Source: DASTFY01 sp963769115 (GTDB lineage Bacteria; Actinomycetota; Acidimicrobiia; Acidimicrobiales; Ilumatobacteraceae). Taken from it: 64,000 nucleotides of DNA. Both the position numbers and the translations under genes were made by a program. The DNA lies in the NCBI GenBank assembly GCA_963769115.1, contig CAVYKN010000002.1, forward strand, positions 62,001 through 126,000, in the 5' to 3' direction. Position 1 is the stretch's first letter. Each line of letters opens with the position of its first letter. The notes beneath the pieces were generated by a model. That model had not been told where the DNA came from, did no database searches, and was given only the letters and a program-made list of their open reading frames with translations. Below, piece after piece: positions 60,984-64,000 of this stretch.

Positions 60984-61478
60984 TACGGACTCCCGCCTTC
61001 GTTCAACCGAGTTATTGGCCCTTCAGCGTCCGCCCGACGGCGGCACCCTACCCGTTGACTCTCGGAGGGACCACACCACAGCGTGGAATGGAGAGCGACC
61101 GAGCGTGGTCGGGCGACGCTCCGCGGTGGTGGTCGTCCACACCCGCTGGCCGTCGCGATGGCGGCGTCATTGCCCCCGCGTACCCTCGTCCCGCCGTGGC
61201 TTGCGCGCGACGCGCGGCGTCGATGCCGCTCCGCTCCTGGTAGACGGCTGTGGGACGGCGCGTGCGCCCGGCCCGAAACCCGCCGCTCGACGTCCCGCCG
61301 GCCGGCTCGACGCCACCCTCTGCGGCGGCACGCAGCGTGGTGCTCGATGCGGCCGTCCCGTTCCCATCGGAGGACCCCATCACTATGATCCCGGGACACC
61401 AGAGGTGCGGGTACGGCAGTCGCCGACGCGGTCGGCCGAGGTCGAGGCAAGCGGACAGATGAGAGCGGGTGATGTGAC
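60984..61478. other. Divergent intergenic region, beta-helix lipoprotein/GT2
   Basis: These 495 bases lie between divergent starts. A TATGAT hexamer at 61384-61389 is a plausible -10 for the GT2/GT39 transcript, 90 bases before its ATG. Open frames on both strands have Arg-rich compositions typical of chance frames in GC-rich DNA. I see no RNA gene or clear repeat. Confidence 0.4.
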
Positions 61479-62735
61479 ATGGGCGGGCGTGTGGTGGATG
61501 ACCACGTCGGCTTGGCGGAGGGCGATGTGACCGCACTCGACACGTCGGGAGGACTCGACGGCGGCGCGTTCGACGTCGTTCCCGATGTCCCGGAGTCGCC
61601 GGCTGGTCTGGCGGGACAGGTCGAGCCGGCGGTGCTGCCGCTGCTGTCGATCGTCGTGCCCGCGTACAACGAGGCCCTCATGCTCATGGGGTCCCTCACG
61701 ACCCTGTACGCGTACCTCCAGGACCTCTCGGACCGGTACCGGTTCGAGCTCATCGTCGTCGACGACGGATCGACAGACGAGACGCCGGCCATCGCCGAGG
61801 CGTTCGCCAGCTCCGGCCCGAGGTGCGGGTCCTGCGTCACCCGGTCAACTTCCGCCTCGGGCAAGCCCTGCGCTACGGCATCAGCCAGTCGAAGGGCGAC
61901 TACGTCGTCACGTTCGACAGCGACCTGACCTACTCGCCCGATCACATCGAGCGCGCTGGTCGAAGCGCTGCGCGAACAGCACGCACGCATCTGCGTGGCC
62001 TCGCCGTACATGAAGGGTGGGCGCAACTCGGGTCTGCCCTGGAACCGAAAGATGATGAGCAAGAGCGTCAACAAGCTGTTGGCCGCCAGCTCCCAGCACG
62101 AGGTCTCGACCGTCACCGGGCTCGTGCGCGCCTACGACGGTCCGTTCATCCGCGGCCTGAACCTGAAGTCGATGGGCCCCGAGATCAACACGGAGATCCT
62201 CTACAAGGCGCAGATCCTCCGCGCCAGGGTCATCGAGATCCCCGCCCACCTCGACTGGACCGGGCAGACCGAGCGTATGAACGCCCGCAAGGTGTCGCTG
62301 AAGGTGAGCAGCACCTCGAAGCTGCTCATGTTCTCCAGCTTCCTCTTCCGGCCGATCACCTTCTTCCTCGTGCCCGGCCTCATCCTCCTCGCCATCTCCG
62401 TCTACAGCCTGGGCGCGCTGGCCTGGACGGTCGTGCAGGACTACAGGGACGCCAGCGGCGGCAACTTCGACGTGCGGCTCACCGACGCCTTCGCCGACGC
62501 CTGGGCGCAGCGCCCGCACTCGTTCATCATCGGCGGCCTCACCTTCGTAGTGGCCGTCCAGCTCGTGAGCCTCGGGGTGCTGGCGGCGCAGGCGAAGCGA
62601 TACTTCGAGGATCTCTTCCACATCGAGTCCCGCGTCCTCCGGCAGGTCGCGCAGGTCGACGAGCGTCTCCGCATAGTCGAATCGGACGCGGCCACGACGG
62701 CAGCCACAACGTCACAGGCCGGGCCGGCCCGATGA
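61479..62735 (+). CDS. Membrane-anchored GT2 glycosyltransferase (two frame breaks)
   Basis: This GT-A enzyme of the dolichol-phosphate mannosyltransferase type has about 418 residues. The sequence LLSIVVPAYNEALMLMGSL and ELIVVDDGSTDETPAIAEAF give the nucleotide-binding site. After a break near 61820 it reads VNFRLGQALRYGISQSKGDY and VTFDSDLTYSPDHIERA (DxD). After another near 61955 it reads VASPYMKGGRNSGLPWNRKM. Two C-terminal helices (FLVPGLILLAISVYSLGAL and FIIGGLTFVVAVQLVSLGVL) anchor it. It probably charges a lipid carrier for the GT39 encoded next, with which it overlaps by four bases. Confidence 0.85.
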
Positions 62736-64000
62736 GCTCCTCCATCCTCGACGACAGCATCGCCGCGCCCGAGCAGGGCGCCGCCCCCGCCACAAGCCCC
62801 GCGGAGCGAACCCGCAGCCTGCTCCTCATCGGGCTGCTCACTGTGGCAGGCGCCATCCTGTGGACCTGGGAGCTCGGGAGCAAGAGCCTCTACCGGGACG
62901 AGGCGTTCACCGCCTCGACCGTGCTGCGGCCGTGGCGGGATCTCCTCAGCTTCTCGATCGAGCACGAGGCCAACGGAGCCCTGCACGCCGCGCTCCTGCG
63001 GTTTGTTGCCATCTTCGGTGACGGGGAGGCCACCCTCCGGTCGGTGTCCGTCCTCGCGATGGCCGCCCTCGTACCCGCGGTCGCCGCGGTGGCCTGGCGG
63101 CTGCTGTCACCGCGGGTGGCCGTGCTGGCCGGCGCCCTCATCGTGGTGAACGGCAGCGTCGCCGGCTACGCGCAGAACGCCAGGACGTATGCCCTGTCGA
63201 TGCTGCTGGCCACCCTGGCCACGTTGTTCTTCGTCCTCGACGTGGAGCAGCCGCGGCGCTGGACGATCGTGTCCTTCTGGGGCGCCGGCGTCCTGCTGGC
63301 CTACTCGCACATCGTCGGCCTGCTGCTGCTGGCCGCGCTCGTGGGGTCGCTGTGGTTCCTGCCGCCCGACCAGCGCCTGATGAAGCGGCGGGTCCTCGCG
63401 TCGGGGCTCATCGTGCTGGCGTCCTTGCCGATGGCCTACCTCATCGCCACGCACGACGAAGGCCAGCCCGTCTCCGGCTTCCGCCTCGGCGCGTTCCGGG
63501 ACGTGCTCTTCACGATGACCGGCCGGGCCGGCGTGATCGGCGTGCTCCTCACGCTGGTGCTCGGCCTGCTGGCGCTGCAGATCACTGTCCGAGTCTGGAA
63601 GCAGGGGCTCCACAGCCGTGAGGCCTGGGGGCACGGCGTGCTCATCCTCTGGGCCGCGCTGCCCGGTCTGCTGCTGGCCGTGACGAGCCCGGTGTCGCCG
63701 CCGCTGGTCATCGGCCGCTACCTCCTGTTCTGCCTGCCTGGCCTCGCCATCTACGAGGCGCTCGGCGTCAGCGGCCTCGTGGAGCGCATGGGCCGCCGCA
63801 ACCCGTCGGCCGGCTGGCAACGCGTCGCCGTTGCCTCGGTGGTGCTGGCACGTGAGCGCCTATGGCGTCGCCTACTGGTACAACGACGGTGGCGAGGAGA
63901 ACTGGCGGAAGACGACGGACACGGTGCTGTCGGCCGCGCAGCCGGGCGACCGCGTGCTGTTCGCCAACGACTCGGTCCGCCTCTTCTTCGAGTACTACCG
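62732..64000 (+). CDS. GT39-type membrane glycosyltransferase, 3' end outside window (one frame break)
   Basis: This multi-spanning glycosyltransferase of the ArnT/PMT (GT39, GT-C) type starts at ATG 62732. The first loop has SKSLYRDEAFTASTVLRPW, with the Asp-Glu pair expected for lipid-phosphate sugar donors. About nine helices follow, for example LVPAVAAVAWRLLSPRVAVL and ALPGLLLAVTSPVSPPLVIG. The frame breaks near 63850. In the next frame it reads VSAYGVAYWYNDGGEENWRK and DRVLFANDSVRLFFEY to the window end. It likely uses the lipid-linked sugar made by the GT2 upstream. Confidence 0.82.
   Translation, partial: MSSSILDDSIAAPEQGAAPATSPAERTRSLLLIGLLTVAGAILWTWELGSKSLYRDEAFTASTVLRPWRDLLSFSIEHEANGALHAALLRFVAIFGDGEATLRSVSVLAMAALVPAVAAVAWRLLSPRVAVLAGALIVVNGSVAGYAQNARTYALSMLLATLATLFFVLDVEQPRRWTIVSFWGAGVLLAYSHIVGLLLLAALVGSLWFLPPDQRLMKRRVLASGLIVLASLPMAYLIATHDEGQPVSGFRLGAFRDVLFTMTGRAGVIGVLLTLVLGLLALQITVRVWKQGLHSREAWGHGVLILWAALPGLLLAVTSPVSPPLVIGRYLLFCLPGLAIYEALGVSGLVERMGRRNPSAGWQRVAVASVVLARERLWRRLLVQRRWRGELAEDDGHGAVGRAAGRPRAVRQRLGPPLLRVLP

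Noticed and set aside
1..64000. CRISPR arrays, tRNA or rRNA genes, insertion sequences, phage attachment sites
   Set aside because: By eye I found no regularly spaced repeats, cloverleaf genes, transposases, integrases or terminal inverted repeats.

Overview
The window is very GC-rich, densely coded DNA from an actinobacterium, most likely a member of Acidimicrobiia or a close relative. This rests on gene content and codon use, not on a marker gene. The supporting features are a rho-rpmE-prfA-prmC block in which Rho carries an Asp/Gly/Arg-rich N-terminal insert, an IclR regulator divergent from leuCD, an F420-type (Ddn-like) oxidoreductase, the actinobacterial trio of an MSMEG_4193-type phosphomutase, a DUF3090 protein and an SCO1664-family protein, many GTG starts, and many 4-base ATGA/GTGA stop-start overlaps. 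I recognised no tRNA, rRNA, CRISPR array, insertion sequence or phage.

Layout. 1-6.5 kb: end of thrC, rho, rpmE, an unknown conserved gene, prfA and prmC (forward). 6.5-8.8 kb: a TetR regulator divergent from a 14-TM drug exporter. 8.8-17.7 kb: a reverse run of leuC, leuD, two small membrane proteins, a thiolase-like protein, a nucleoside hydrolase, a zinc-type dehydrogenase and an S9 peptidase, with an IclR regulator divergent from leuC. 18-31 kb: mixed metabolic and small genes, including a DUF3500 protein, an orphan Hcp-like protein, a Ddn-like oxidoreductase, an MFS transporter, a class-C beta-lactamase-like hydrolase, an acyl-CoA dehydrogenase, an HSL-type esterase, a TauE/SafE permease, a family 5 uracil-DNA glycosylase and the phosphomutase/DUF3090/SCO1664 trio.

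31-37.7 kb: a nucleotide-sugar island. It holds a UDP-GlcNAc 2-epimerase and, divergently, an operon of DegT aminotransferase, Gfo/Idh oxidoreductase, hexapeptide N-acetyltransferase, FAD oxidoreductase and polysaccharide deacetylase. The first four activities match the Wbp steps that make 2,3-diacetamido-uronic acids. 38-43.4 kb: a ClC channel, a GNAT acetyltransferase, a SHOCT/DUF6325 pair, and a thioredoxin-reductase-like/methyltransferase fusion divergent from an XRE-cupin regulator with a clean palindrome between them.

43.5-64 kb: an exopolysaccharide locus. It has a methyltransferase, a heparinase II/III-like protein, a fused dehydrogenase/Gfo-Idh protein, a glutamine-dependent amidotransferase, GT4 glycosyltransferases, an AlgD-like nucleotide-sugar dehydrogenase, Wzz-, Wzy- and Wzx-like proteins, a beta-helix lipoprotein, a GT2 and a GT39 that runs off the end. 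Together these could make, polymerise, export and trim an acidic polysaccharide.

Quality caution: about 30 single-base frame breaks interrupt otherwise intact genes, including essential rho. They are rare between 16 and 28 kb and between 31 and 37 kb, and dense from 53 to 64 kb. I read most of them as sequence or assembly errors and give each such gene as one feature across its frames.
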